64,000 nucleotides of DNA from Nocardioides donggukensis (GTDB taxonomy: Bacteria; Actinomycetota; Actinomycetes; Propionibacteriales; Nocardioidaceae): contig NZ_JACYXZ010000001.1 of the NCBI RefSeq assembly GCF_014842875.1, forward strand, positions 992,001 through 1,056,000, in the 5' to 3' direction. The notes under the pieces were generated by a model, which made no database searches, was not told the DNA's origin, and saw nothing but the letters and a program-made list of their open reading frames with translations. Within the stretch, counting starts at the first letter, position 1, and each line of letters starts with the position of its first letter. Shown here in pieces: positions 52,855 to 61,496 of this stretch. Position numbers and translations under genes: made by a program.

Positions 52855-53646
52855 GTGAGGCGCAGGCTCGACCGACCCCGGGGCTGGGCGTTCACGCTCG
52901 GGGTGGCGATCGTGAAGCCGCTGATGCTCGCCACCACGCGCCGCACCTGGCTGGGCGGGGAGAACATCCCGGCCACGGGCGGCTGCGTGCTGGTCGTCAA
53001 CCACGTCTCGCACGCCGACCCGCTGACCACCGCGCACCTCGTCTACGACCACGGTCGGCTGCCCCGCTACCTGGCCAAGTCCGGGCTCTTCGACAACGGC
53101 CTGCTGGCGTACTTCCTGCGCAGCGCCGGCCAGATCCCGGTGAAGCGACTCTCCACCGAGGCGGGGAGCGCGTACGACGCGGCGGTCGCCGCGGTCCGGG
53201 CCGGGGAGTGCGTCGTGGTCTACCCCGAGGGGACGATCACGCGGGATCCGGACCTGTGGCCCATGACCGGCCGGACCGGTGCCGCCCGGATCGCGCTGAC
53301 AACCGGGTGCCCGGTGATCCCGGTGGCGCACTGGGGGGTGCAGGACCTGCTGCCGCCGTACGGCAGGCCGCGACCGTTCCCGCGGAAGCGGGTGACCTAC
53401 CGGGTGGGCCCGCCGCTCGCGCTGGACGACCTGCTCGCCGACGGCCCGACCCCGGCCGCGACCCGCGCGGCCACGGACCGGATCATGGCAGCCATCACCG
53501 GGCTCCTCGAGGAGCTCCGGGGAGGGTCGGCCCCGGCCCGGCGCTTCGACCCCCGCAGCTCCGGCGTCCGGGAGATCGGCAACCCGAACCGGCGGCGGAC
53601 CACTCAGCACAGGACCAGGCACAAGAAGGGCAGGCGCGGAGAATGA
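52855..53646 (+). CDS. plsC: 1-acylglycerol-3-phosphate acyltransferase
   Basis: A 263-residue membrane-associated acyltransferase that makes phosphatidic acid from lysophosphatidic acid. Motif I is NHVSHADPLTT (NHx4D), motif II lies around KSGLFDNGLLAYFLRSAG, motif III is VVYPEGTITRD and motif IV TGCPVIPVAHWG. The GTG at 52855 has AAGGGGG five bases upstream and is preferred to ATG 52828. The C-terminal 45 residues are basic and probably disordered. The stop overlaps the gpsA ATG (ATGA): the operon thus supplies glycerol-3-phosphate and acylates its product for phospholipid synthesis. Confidence 0.9.
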   Translation: MRRRLDRPRGWAFTLGVAIVKPLMLATTRRTWLGGENIPATGGCVLVVNHVSHADPLTTAHLVYDHGRLPRYLAKSGLFDNGLLAYFLRSAGQIPVKRLSTEAGSAYDAAVAAVRAGECVVVYPEGTITRDPDLWPMTGRTGAARIALTTGCPVIPVAHWGVQDLLPPYGRPRPFPRKRVTYRVGPPLALDDLLADGPTPAATRAATDRIMAAITGLLEELRGGSAPARRFDPRSSGVREIGNPNRRRTTQHRTRHKKGRRGE

Positions 53647-54641
53647 AGGTGGCGGTGTTCGGGGCAGGCTCGTGGGGCACGGCGTTCTCGCTCGTGCTCG
53701 CGGACGCCGGGAGCGAGGTGACCATGTGGGGTCGTCGTCAGGACGTGTGCGACACCATCAACGAGCGTCGCGAGAACTCCGACTACCTGCCGGGGATCGA
53801 GCTGCCCCCGGCGGTGCGGGCCACGCACGACCCGGAGGAGGCGCTGGCCGATGCCGGCGTGGTGGTGCTCGCGGTGCCGTCGCAGAGCCTCCGGGAGAAC
53901 CTCACCGAGTGGGCGCCGTACGTCCCGCGGGACGCCGTGCTGGTCTCGCTCATGAAGGGCGTCGAGCTCGGCACGGTCAAGCGCATGAGCGAGGTCATCG
54001 CCGAGGTCACCGACGCCGGCCCGGAGCGGATCGCGGTCGTCAGCGGGCCGAACCTGGCCAAGGAGATCGCCCGCCGGGAGCCGGCCGCCTCCGTGGTCGC
54101 GTGCGCGGACGAGGCGGTCGCCCAACGCCTCCAGCAGCTGTGCCACTCGAAGGCGTTCCGGCCCTACACCTCCTCCGACGTGCTCGGCTGCGAGCTGGGC
54201 GGCGCCTACAAGAACGTCGTGGGTCTCAGCGTCGGCATGGCCGTCGGGCTCGGCTTCGGCGACAACACCACGGCCTCGGTGATCACCCGCGGCCTGGCCG
54301 AGACGGCGCGGCTGGCCTACGCACTCGGCGCGGACCCGCTCACCCTGATGGGGCTGGCCGGTCTCGGGGACCTGGTGGCCACCTGCTCCTCGCCGCTCTC
54401 GCGGAACCGCACGTTCGGGGAGAAGCTCGGTCAGGGGATGACCACCGACGAGATCTACGCCTCGACCCGGCAGGTCGCCGAGGGCGCCAAGTCGTGCTCG
54501 TCGATCCTCGACCTGGCCCGGCGCAACGGCGTGGACGCCCCGATCGCCCAGCACGTCGACGCGGTGGTCGCCGGGCGGATGACCGCCAACGAGATGATGG
54601 ACGCCTTCATCGCCCGCGACCCGAAGGCCGAGCGCGACTGA
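53643..54641 (+). CDS. gpsA: Glycerol-3-phosphate dehydrogenase [NAD(P)+]
   Basis: GpsA reduces dihydroxyacetone phosphate to glycerol-3-phosphate, the backbone of phospholipids. The 332-residue cytosolic enzyme begins MKVAVFGAGSWGTAFSLVLA, the Rossmann loop, and has the catalytic lysines in SLMKGVEL and GGAYKNVVGLSVGM, with SRNRTFGEKL-type substrate contacts (here LSRNRTFGEKLG). The ATG overlaps the plsC stop. The pair faces the convergent cystathionine-type gene 12 bases downstream. Confidence 0.96.
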   Translation: MKVAVFGAGSWGTAFSLVLADAGSEVTMWGRRQDVCDTINERRENSDYLPGIELPPAVRATHDPEEALADAGVVVLAVPSQSLRENLTEWAPYVPRDAVLVSLMKGVELGTVKRMSEVIAEVTDAGPERIAVVSGPNLAKEIARREPAASVVACADEAVAQRLQQLCHSKAFRPYTSSDVLGCELGGAYKNVVGLSVGMAVGLGFGDNTTASVITRGLAETARLAYALGADPLTLMGLAGLGDLVATCSSPLSRNRTFGEKLGQGMTTDEIYASTRQVAEGAKSCSSILDLARRNGVDAPIAQHVDAVVAGRMTANEMMDAFIARDPKAERD

Positions 54642-54653
54642 GGGGCGCCGCAC

Positions 54654-55745
54654 TCAGGTGAGGGCGTCGAGGGCCCGCTCGAGGTCCGCCCAGAGGTCCT
54701 CGACGTCCTCGATCCCGACCGAGAGGCGCACCAGGGCGTCCGGGATCGTGGCCGCCTCCGCCTTCCAGCGGCGCCGGCGCTCGAAGGTCGACTCGACGCC
54801 TCCGAGGCTGGTCGTGTGCACCCAGAGGCTGGTCTTGCGGGTCAGGAGGTCCGCGGCCATCGCGCCCTGGGCGAGCACGATCGAGACGATCCCGCCGGAC
54901 CCGGGGTAGCGCACCTCGCCGACGGCGGGGTGTCCCTCGAGGCGGCCGGCCAGCTCGCGGGCGTTGGCCTGCGCCCGCTCCACCCGCAGGTGCAGCGTGC
55001 GGAGCCCGCGCAGGGCGAGCCAGGCCTCGAGGGTGCCGGGCACCGCGCCGACCAGGTCGCGGCGCTGTTTCAGCACGCCGTAGAGCTCGTCGTCGTTGGT
55101 CACCACGGCGCCGAGCAGCACGTCGCTGTGGCCGGAGAGGTACTTCGTCGCCGAGTGCACGACCAGGTCCACCCCGTCGGTCAGCGGCTGCTGGAGGACC
55201 GGCGTGGCGAAGGTGTTGTCGACGACCACGTAGGCCCCGGCGTCGTGCGCCGCGGCGCGGATCGTCGGGATGTCGGCGACCTCCAGCGCCGGGTTGGTCG
55301 GGGACTCCAGCCACACCAGCGCCGCGTCGGCGCAGGCGGCGACGACCTCGTCGGTGTCGGTGATGTCGACCAGCACCGCCTCCAGGCGGCCGCGGGCCTC
55401 GAGGTCGGCGAGCTGCATGACCGTCCCCGTGTAGGAGTGCCGCGGGGCCACGACCCTCCCACCGGCTCCGACCAGGTCGAGGATCGTCGCCACGGCCGAC
55501 AGGCCGGTCGCGAACGACAGGCACCGGCCGCCCTCGAGGGCGCCGAGGGCCTCCTCGAACGCCGCCCAGGTCGGGTTGCCGTAGCGGCCGTACTCCACCT
55601 CGCCGCCGGCGACGTACGTCGAGGCCATCGTGATCGGCTCGTTGAGGGGGTTGTCGGCGACCCGCTCGGGGCGTCCGGCGGTCACCGCGAGCGTCGCGGG
55701 GCGCAGGCCGGTGGGCTGGGGCAGATCGGGGGAGGTGTCGGGCAT
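54654..55745 (-). CDS. Cys/Met metabolism PLP enzyme (cystathionine gamma-synthase/lyase type)
   Basis: A 363-residue fold-type I PLP enzyme of the trans-sulfuration family. Visible are the tetramer tyrosine-arginine segment [24 protein letters not shown] at the PLP ring, [19 protein letters not shown] with the cofactor aspartate, and the Schiff-base lysine in [14 protein letters not shown]. Members include cystathionine gamma-synthase, gamma-lyase and methionine gamma-lyase, which sequence alone cannot separate here. The ATG at 55745 is divergent from pyrE. It is cytosolic. Confidence 0.87.
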   Translation of the reverse strand: MPDTSPDLPQPTGLRPATLAVTAGRPERVADNPLNEPITMASTYVAGGEVEYGRYGNPTWAAFEEALGALEGGRCLSFATGLSAVATILDLVGAGGRVVAPRHSYTGTVMQLADLEARGRLEAVLVDITDTDEVVAACADAALVWLESPTNPALEVADIPTIRAAAHDAGAYVVVDNTFATPVLQQPLTDGVDLVVHSATKYLSGHSDVLLGAVVTNDDELYGVLKQRRDLVGAVPGTLEAWLALRGLRTLHLRVERAQANARELAGRLEGHPAVGEVRYPGSGGIVSIVLAQGAMAADLLTRKTSLWVHTTSLGGVESTFERRRRWKAEAATIPDALVRLSVGIEDVEDLWADLERALDALT

Positions 55746-55778
55746 GGGAGAAGCCTAGGTGGCGCGGTGTGCGACATG

Positions 55779-56327
55779 ATGGGGCCCGTGACCGACCTGC
55801 CTGCCGACCCCGACCTCGCCCGCGACGTGGACGCCTGCTGCCGCCTGCACGGCCGGTTCACGCTGCGTTCGGGACAGGTCGCCTCGGAGTATTTCGACAA
55901 GTATCTCTTCGAGTCCGACCCCGCCCTGCTCGCCCGGGTGGCGGCGCAGATGGAGGGCCTCGTGCCCGCGGGGACCGACCTGCTCGGCGGCCTCGAGCTC
56001 GGCGGTGTGCCGATCGCGACCATGGTCTCGGCGCGCACCGGGCTGCCGGCGCTCTTCGTGCGGAAGAAGGCGAAGGAGTACGGCACCTGCAAGCTCGCCG
56101 AGGGGCCGGAGGTGGCAGGCCGCCGGGTGACGATCGTCGAGGACGTCATCACCACCGGCGGGGCGGTCCGGGACGCGACCCTGGCCCTCCGGGAGGCGGG
56201 GGCGGTGGTCGAGGTCGTGGTCTGCGCGATCGACCGGAGCCCGGTGGGGGAGAGCCCGCTCGCCGACGTCGGGCTCGAGGTGCGCCCGGTGCTGACCCGG
56301 GCCGAGCTCGACGCCGCCCGCGGGTAG
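55779..56327 (+). CDS. pyrE: Orotate phosphoribosyltransferase
   Basis: PyrE joins orotate to PRPP to form OMP in pyrimidine synthesis. The roughly 182-residue protein has LRSGQVASEYFDKYLFESD near residue 30 (substrate region), FVRKKAKEYGTCKLAEG (catalytic lysine loop) and the PRPP-binding signature VTIVEDVITTGGAVRDA. The start may be ATG 55776, ATG 55779 or GTG 55788; GGGG lies just before the last. No other pyr gene is adjacent. Its TAG stop forms the start of TAGGGT, the proposed -10 box for ddl. Confidence 0.92.
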   Translation: MGPVTDLPADPDLARDVDACCRLHGRFTLRSGQVASEYFDKYLFESDPALLARVAAQMEGLVPAGTDLLGGLELGGVPIATMVSARTGLPALFVRKKAKEYGTCKLAEGPEVAGRRVTIVEDVITTGGAVRDATLALREAGAVVEVVVCAIDRSPVGESPLADVGLEVRPVLTRAELDAARG

Positions 56328-56338
56328 GGTCGCGCCGA
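56325..56338 (+). promoter_or_regulatory. -10 box of a leaderless ddl promoter
   Basis: TAGGGT at 56325-56330 lies 7 bases before the ddl ATG with no ribosome binding site between. Its TAG is the pyrE stop codon. Confidence 0.5.
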
Positions 56339-57486
56339 TGTCCCACGACTCCACGACCCCTCCCACCACCGACCCCGCTCACCGGCCGCGCGTCGCCGTC
56401 GTCTTCGGCGGCCGCTCCAGCGAGCACGTGATCTCGTGCGCGACCGCCGGGAGCGTGCTGGCCGCCATCGACCGGGAGAAGTACGACGTGGTGCCGATCG
56501 GCATCGCCCAGGACGGCCGGTGGGTGCTCGACTCCGGGGACCCCGAGCGACTGCGGATCAGCGAGTCCGGTGAGCTGCCACGGGTGGACGGGACCGGCGC
56601 CGGGGTGAGCCTGGCCCGGACCGCGCAGGCCACCGACCTGGTCGTCAGCGAGGCGTCCAGCCCGCCCCGGACGCTCGGCGAGGTCGACGTGGTCTTCCCG
56701 CTGCTGCACGGTCCCTGGGGTGAGGACGGCACCATCCAGGGGATGCTCGAGATGGCGGGGGTGCGCTACGTCGGCGCCGGCGTGCTGGCCTCGGCCGTGA
56801 GCATGGACAAGGCCTTCATGAAGGTGGTGCTGGGCGAGGCCGGGGTGCCGCTGATGCCGTCCTTCGCCATCACCGACCGTGCCTGGCGGCAGGACCGCGC
56901 GGGGTGCCGGGAGCGCGCCGCCGAGCTCGGCTACCCGCTCTTCGTCAAGCCCGCCCGCGGCGGCTCCAGCTTCGGCATCTCCAAGGTGCACGACGCCTCC
57001 GGGCTCGACGACGCCGTGGAGGAGGCACGCCGGCACGACCCCAAGGTGCTGGTCGAGGGCTTCGCCGCCGACGCCCGCGAGATCGAGTGCGGGGTGCTCG
57101 GCACGGTCGACGGGCCACCCGAGACCAGCCTTCCGGCCGAGGTCCGGGTCGGCGGCGACCACGAGTTCTACGACTTCGCGGCGAAGTACCTCCCCGAGGA
57201 GAGCACCAGCCTCGACGTGCCCGCCGACCTGCCCGACGAGGTCACCGCCACGATCCGAGCACTGGCCGCCCGGGTGTTCGACGCCGTCGGCTGCGAGGGC
57301 CTGGCCCGGGTCGACTTCTTCCTGCTGGCCGACGGCTCGCTCGTGGTGAACGAGCTCAACACGATGCCGGGCTTCACCCCCACCTCGATGTTCCCGCGCA
57401 TGTGGGCGGCCACCGGGATGGACTACCCGGCGCTGGTCGAGCGGCTCATCGGGCTGGCACTGGCCCGCGACGCCGGGCTGCGCTGA
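56338..57486 (+). CDS. ddl: D-alanine--D-alanine ligase
   Basis: Ddl makes the D-Ala-D-Ala dipeptide of peptidoglycan. The 382-residue ATP-grasp enzyme has RVAVVFGGRSSEHVISCAT at the N-terminus, PLLHGPWGEDGTIQG, the ATP-grasp strand FVKPARGGSSFGISKV and the metal-binding end VVNELNTMPGFTPTSMFPRMW. Two insertions relative to short Ddl forms fit the longer actinobacterial type. It is cytosolic. Position downstream of gpsA matches mycobacteria, where ddlA follows gpsA closely. Confidence 0.96.
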   Translation: MSHDSTTPPTTDPAHRPRVAVVFGGRSSEHVISCATAGSVLAAIDREKYDVVPIGIAQDGRWVLDSGDPERLRISESGELPRVDGTGAGVSLARTAQATDLVVSEASSPPRTLGEVDVVFPLLHGPWGEDGTIQGMLEMAGVRYVGAGVLASAVSMDKAFMKVVLGEAGVPLMPSFAITDRAWRQDRAGCRERAAELGYPLFVKPARGGSSFGISKVHDASGLDDAVEEARRHDPKVLVEGFAADAREIECGVLGTVDGPPETSLPAEVRVGGDHEFYDFAAKYLPEESTSLDVPADLPDEVTATIRALAARVFDAVGCEGLARVDFFLLADGSLVVNELNTMPGFTPTSMFPRMWAATGMDYPALVERLIGLALARDAGLR

Positions 57487-57492
57487 GCCACC

Positions 57493-57990
57493 TCACACGC
57501 AGGGTCGGGCCAGCTCCAGGGTGTCGGCCACGACGGCCGAGAGCTCGACCAGGATCCCGGAGGGCGGTCGCCGCTCCGCCGGCACCAGCAGGCGCACCGC
57601 CGGCTCCACCCCGATCGTGGTCAGCTCGGCGTCCGCACCCTGGTCGGTGAGCTGTTCGTCGGGGACGTACCAGCCCACCCCGTCCACCTCCTCGCAGGCG
57701 GAGAACCGGGTGAACCCGTCCGGCTCGCCGACACCGCAGGTGACGGTGACCGCGGGGTCGCCCCAGGCGGCGCCGCGGGCCTCTGCCGGAGTGGTGTCGC
57801 GTCGCTCGGCGCCGTCGAGGTCGGCGGGCAGGGCCTCGACGAAGGCGGCACAGGCCCGTGCGGTGGCGTTGTCGACGGGTGGCGCGTCGATCTCGACGGG
57901 TCCGGCACAGCCGGCGAGCAGGAGCGCCGACGCGACGACGCCCCCTGCCCGCAGGGGCACGGGGCGTCGTCCGCCGGCGTCAGGTGGCAC
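57493..57990 (-). CDS. DUF3515 family lipoprotein
   Basis: A 165-residue exported lipoprotein of the actinobacterial DUF3515 family. The signal has a basic start, a hydrophobic core (VVASALLLAG) and the lipobox LLAGC with the acylated cysteine. The mature part has conserved-looking TARACAAFVEALPADLDG and AAWGDPAVTVTCGVGEP segments, with cysteines that may form disulfides. The function is unknown. It faces ddl and neighbours thiL, the same place as in mycobacteria, which suggests a cell-envelope link but does not prove it. Confidence 0.85.
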   Translation of the reverse strand: MPPDAGGRRPVPLRAGGVVASALLLAGCAGPVEIDAPPVDNATARACAAFVEALPADLDGAERRDTTPAEARGAAWGDPAVTVTCGVGEPDGFTRFSACEEVDGVGWYVPDEQLTDQGADAELTTIGVEPAVRLLVPAERRPPSGILVELSAVVADTLELARPCV

Positions 57991-58014
57991 GGCGAGGTCG
58001 GGTCTGCGGACCCC

Positions 58015-58251
58015 TCAGATGTGCACGACCGGGCAGGTGAGCGTCCGGGTGATGCCGTCGAGGTTCTGCACCTTGGAGACCACGAGCTTGCCCAGCTCGT
58101 CGACGTTGCGGGCCTCGGCGCGCACGATCACGTCGTAGGGACCGGTGACGTCCTCGGCGAGCGTGACGCCCTTGACCTGGGCGATGGCGGTGGCGACCTC
58201 CGCGGCCTTGCCGACGTCGGTCTGGATCAGGATGTAGGCCTGGACGACCAT
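58015..58251 (-). CDS. RAM-domain-only Lrp/AsnC-type protein
   Basis: A 78-residue protein corresponding only to the ligand-binding (RAM) domain of Lrp/AsnC regulators, from MVVQAYILIQTDVGK to TLTCPVVHI, with the fold's GVTLAEDVTGPYDVIVRAEA core. No HTH is encoded, so it does not bind DNA by itself; known stand-alone RAM proteins bind amino acids and assemble into rings or with full-length Lrp partners. Start ATG 58251 has a GGAG ribosome binding site six bases upstream; longer frames are not supported. It lies between DUF3515 and thiL. Confidence 0.87.
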   Translation of the reverse strand: MVVQAYILIQTDVGKAAEVATAIAQVKGVTLAEDVTGPYDVIVRAEARNVDELGKLVVSKVQNLDGITRTLTCPVVHI

Positions 58252-58358
58252 CAGCGCTCCTTGGTCTTGGGGGGACTGGGCCCCGGGACATTGCGGTGCC
58301 AACCTACCGCCTCGCCCCCGCGTGTCGGTAGGTGCCCGCCGCGCCGCAGACTGGTGGG

Positions 58359-59339
58359 ATGACCGGCATGCCCGCAGCCCCGTTCCCACCCGATGCGACC
58401 GTCTCGGACGCCGGTGAGTTCGGCCTGATCGCGGCGCTGCAGGAGATCTTCGAGCAGGGCGAGCACGTGCTGGTCGGCCCCGGTGACGACGCCGCCGTGC
58501 TGCGGGTCCGCACCGGCCACGTGGTGGTCTCGACCGACCTCATGGTGGAGGGCCGGCACTTCCGTCGGGACTGGGTCGACGCCGCCGACGTCGGTGCCCG
58601 GGCCGCGGCGCAGAACCTCTCCGACATCAACGCGATGGGCGGCACCGCCTCCTCCCTCACGGTCGGGCTGGCCGCGCCCGCCGACCTCCCGGCGGCCTGG
58701 GCGCTCGACTTCGCCCGTGGCTTCGCCGAGGAGTGCGCCAAGGTGGGCGCCTCGGTCGTCGGCGGCGACCTGACCCGCTCCGAGGTGCTGGTGATCTCGG
58801 TGACGGTGCTCGGCGCCTGCACGGTCGCACCGGTGCTGCGCTCGGGTGCGGCCGCGGGGGACGTGCTCGCGCTCGTGGGTCGGCAGGGCTGGGCCGCGGG
58901 CGGGCTGGCGGTGCTGGGCCGCGGGTTCCGCTCACCGCGGGTGCTGGTCGAGGCCTACCGCCGACCGGAGCCGCCGTACGCCGCCGGGCAGGTCGCCGCG
59001 GACGCGGGGGCGACCGCGATGATCGACGTCTCCGACGGGCTGCTGGCCGACGCGGCGCACGTCGCCGACGCCTCGGGCGTCGCGCTCGACGTCCGCCGGG
59101 AGGCCTTCGCCGTGCCGGAGCCGCTCCAGGCGGTCGGAGCCGCGCTCGGCGCGGACCCGCTCGGCTTCATCCTGGGCGGCGGCGACGACCACCCGCTGCT
59201 GGCGACGTTCGCCACCGCGGCCGACGTGCCGACCGGGTGGCAGGTGATCGGCTCGGTCTCCGAGCGGGACCCCGACCAGCCGGCGGTCACCGTCGACGGG
59301 CAGGCGTACGACGGCCCGACCGGGTGGACGCACTTCTAG
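58359..59339 (+). CDS. thiL: Thiamine-monophosphate kinase
   Basis: ThiL phosphorylates thiamine monophosphate to the active diphosphate, the cofactor required by IlvB. The 326-residue protein has EFGLIAALQ, the magnesium/ATP loop VGPGDDAAVL, STDLMVEGRHFRRD, NLSDINAMGG and a C-terminal DVSDGLLADAAH segment. The start may be ATG 58359, ATG 58368 or GTG 58332; the first two fit homologue length. The stop faces rpmB across a strong hairpin. Confidence 0.93.
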   Translation: MTGMPAAPFPPDATVSDAGEFGLIAALQEIFEQGEHVLVGPGDDAAVLRVRTGHVVVSTDLMVEGRHFRRDWVDAADVGARAAAQNLSDINAMGGTASSLTVGLAAPADLPAAWALDFARGFAEECAKVGASVVGGDLTRSEVLVISVTVLGACTVAPVLRSGAAAGDVLALVGRQGWAAGGLAVLGRGFRSPRVLVEAYRRPEPPYAAGQVAADAGATAMIDVSDGLLADAAHVADASGVALDVRREAFAVPEPLQAVGAALGADPLGFILGGGDDHPLLATFATAADVPTGWQVIGSVSERDPDQPAVTVDGQAYDGPTGWTHF

Positions 59340-59360
59340 GGCCAGCGGGCCCGAGAGCGG

Positions 59361-59399
59361 CCGGAGGCCCCCACCCCTGGCGGGGCGAGGGCCTCTCGG
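59361..59399. terminator. Bidirectional terminator between thiL and rpmB
   Basis: GAGGCCC (59364-59370) pairs with GGGCCTC (59389-59395), extended by outer CCG/CGG and inner CCCC/GGGG. It sits between two convergent genes and has no clear T run on either side. Confidence 0.65.
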
Positions 59400-59408
59400 C
59401 AGCTCGGT

Positions 59409-59594
59409 TCAGCGCGAGACCTTGCCCGCCTTCAGGCAGCCGGTGCACACGTTGAGGCGCTGGGGCGAGCCATTGACGGTCGCCCGGACGCGCTGGATGT
59501 TCGGGTTGAAGCGACGCTTCGTAATCTTGCGGGACCACGGCCGGTTGTGACCGAAGCCCGGCTTCTTGGCGCAGATGTCACAGACGGCAGCCAC
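59409..59594 (-). CDS. rpmB: 50S ribosomal protein L28
   Basis: A 61-residue ribosomal protein beginning VAAVCDICAKKPGFGHNRPWSRK and ending with LNVCTGCLKAGKVSR. The two CxxC pairs mark the zinc-binding (C+) form of L28, whose zinc-free paralogue is used under zinc limitation in actinobacteria. Start GTG 59594 fits the family; the longer frame upstream has no homology. It is convergent to thiL and divergent from the DAK protein gene. Confidence 0.96.
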   Translation of the reverse strand: MAAVCDICAKKPGFGHNRPWSRKITKRRFNPNIQRVRATVNGSPQRLNVCTGCLKAGKVSR

Positions 59595-59809
59595 CGTGCA
59601 CTCCTGGAAGATCGGAACTGGGACTTGACGGGCCCGGAGCAGGTGCAGGACACCGGCGCTCGGGCAACCGCACAAGAGTATCCGATGCCCTCGGCAACGC
59701 GGAAATCGCCGTCCGCCACTAGCCTGTGGGCTGTCCCCGGGGGCTGGCTCGGGGCTGGTTCACGGCTGGGCAGGGAAGACGGCTGGGCAGGGAAGAGCGG
59801 AGGTGTGCT

Positions 59810-61480
59810 GTGGGGAGTGCCCGCGCGACGTTCGAGCTGGGTGCCGTCCTGCGCTTCGTCGACCTGGCCGTCGCGGCGCTGGCCGACGCCCGTGAGGAGA
59901 TCGACGCCCTCAACGTGTACCCGGTCCCCGACGGGGACACCGGCACCAACATGTTCCTCACCGTCTCCGCGGCCCGCGAGGCCCTCCAGGAGGCCACCGG
60001 CGGGGACCCCGGAGCAGACCTGTCGGCGGCCATGCAGGCGTTCTCCCGGGGCGCCCTGCTCGGTGCCCGGGGGAACTCGGGGGTGATCCTGTCGCAGATG
60101 CTCGGTGCCCTGGCCAACCGGATCGCCGGGGCGGGGTCGCAGGACCGGTCGGCCGCGGTGTTCGCCGCCGCGATGACCGAGGCCACCGATGCCAGCTACG
60201 CCGCGGTCGGCACCCCCGTCGAGGGCACCATCCTCACCGTGGCGCGGGCCGCCGCGGACGCCGCCACCGCCGCCGCGGAGGACCCGACCCTGCGGCTGGG
60301 GCCGGTCGTCGCCGCCGCCGCGGGCGCGGCCCGGGCCGCGCTCGCCGAGACCCCCACCCAGCTGCAGACCCTCGCCGATGCCGGCGTGGTCGACGCGGGC
60401 GGCCGGGGCCTGTGCGTGATCCTCGACGCGGCCGAGACCGCGCTCACGGGTCGGCGGCCGGTCGCCGCCTCCCGGCAGCCCGGCCGGGAGCTCGGCCGGC
60501 ACCGGATCCCGGTGCCCATGCCGACCCACGACCTGACCCCCGGGGGCCCCGCCTACGAGGTGATGTACCTCCTCGACGCCGACGACGACGCGATCGGCAC
60601 CCTGCGGGCCGCGCTGGCCCCGCTCGGCGACTCCCTGGTCGTGGTCGGCGGGGACGGGCTGTGGAACGTCCACGTGCACGTGGACGACGTCGGCGCCGCG
60701 CTGGAGGCCGGCCTCGAGGCCGGCCGGCCGCATCGGGTCCGGGTCACCCACTTCGCCGAGCAGGTCGCCGCCGCCGGGGAGAGCGGCACCGGTCGCACCG
60801 GCGGCGGCACCGTGCGGGACGGGCGGACGGTGGTGGCCGTGGCGGCCGGATCCGGGTTGCACGAGCTCTTCGCGCAGGCCGGGGCGGTCGTGGTCGACGG
60901 GGGACCGGGCCGCCGGCCGAGCACCGGCATGATCCTCGAGGCGATCGAGCGGTGCTCCGCGGCCGAGGTGGTCGTGCTGCCCAACGACCCGGACTCGGTG
61001 CGGGTGGCCGAGATCGCCGCGCGCACCGCGGAGGAGCAGGGCCGGGTCCGGGTCGCGGTGATCCCGAGCGTGGCGCAGGTCCAGGGCCTGGCCGCGATCG
61101 CGGTGCACGAGCCCGGCCGCTCCTTCGACCAGGACGTCCTGCACATGACCGCGACCGCCCGACACGCACGGCACGGTGCGGTCACCGTCGCCGTCCGGCA
61201 GGCGATCACGATGGCGGGTCCCTGCGAGCCGGGCGACGTGCTCGGGGTGATCGAGGGTGACTTCGCGATCGTCGGTCACGACCTCGAGACCGTGGCGACG
61301 GGAGTCATCGAGCGGCTCGTGGGCGGCGGGGGCGAGCTGGTGACGCTGGTCGCGGGCGAGGGGGCCACCGACCTGGCCGGCCGGTGCGCGGCCCATGTCG
61401 AGTCGCACCACCCCACGGTGGACGTGGTGGTGTACGACGGGGGGCAGGAGCGCTACCCCCTGCTCGTCGCCGTCGAATGA
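59810..61480 (+). CDS. DAK2-domain protein, FakA-like kinase
   Basis: A 556-residue protein with an N-terminal DhaL/DAK2 domain (about 5-195), whose metal-ATP motif is NVYPVPDGDTGTNM with nearby GNSGVILSQ. It continues with a FakA-type middle domain (TPGGPAYEVMYLLD) and a DegV-like C-terminal domain (VVVLPNDPDSVRVAEIAA). Relatives are the ATP-binding subunit of fatty-acid kinase, which phosphorylates fatty acids held by FakB. No FakB is in the window. Start GTG 59810 has GGAGG upstream. The gene before recG matches the Rv2974c-2975c position in mycobacteria. A 17-base direct repeat lies just upstream. Confidence 0.86.
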   Translation: MGSARATFELGAVLRFVDLAVAALADAREEIDALNVYPVPDGDTGTNMFLTVSAAREALQEATGGDPGADLSAAMQAFSRGALLGARGNSGVILSQMLGALANRIAGAGSQDRSAAVFAAAMTEATDASYAAVGTPVEGTILTVARAAADAATAAAEDPTLRLGPVVAAAAGAARAALAETPTQLQTLADAGVVDAGGRGLCVILDAAETALTGRRPVAASRQPGRELGRHRIPVPMPTHDLTPGGPAYEVMYLLDADDDAIGTLRAALAPLGDSLVVVGGDGLWNVHVHVDDVGAALEAGLEAGRPHRVRVTHFAEQVAAAGESGTGRTGGGTVRDGRTVVAVAAGSGLHELFAQAGAVVVDGGPGRRPSTGMILEAIERCSAAEVVVLPNDPDSVRVAEIAARTAEEQGRVRVAVIPSVAQVQGLAAIAVHEPGRSFDQDVLHMTATARHARHGAVTVAVRQAITMAGPCEPGDVLGVIEGDFAIVGHDLETVATGVIERLVGGGGELVTLVAGEGATDLAGRCAAHVESHHPTVDVVVYDGGQERYPLLVAVE

Positions 61481-61496
61481 GGCCCAGGAGCCAGCC

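Noticed and set aside
59764..59797. A 17-base direct repeat (CGGCTGGGCAGGGAAGA type) before the DAK gene
   Set aside because: Only two copies and no structure; most likely a simple local duplication.
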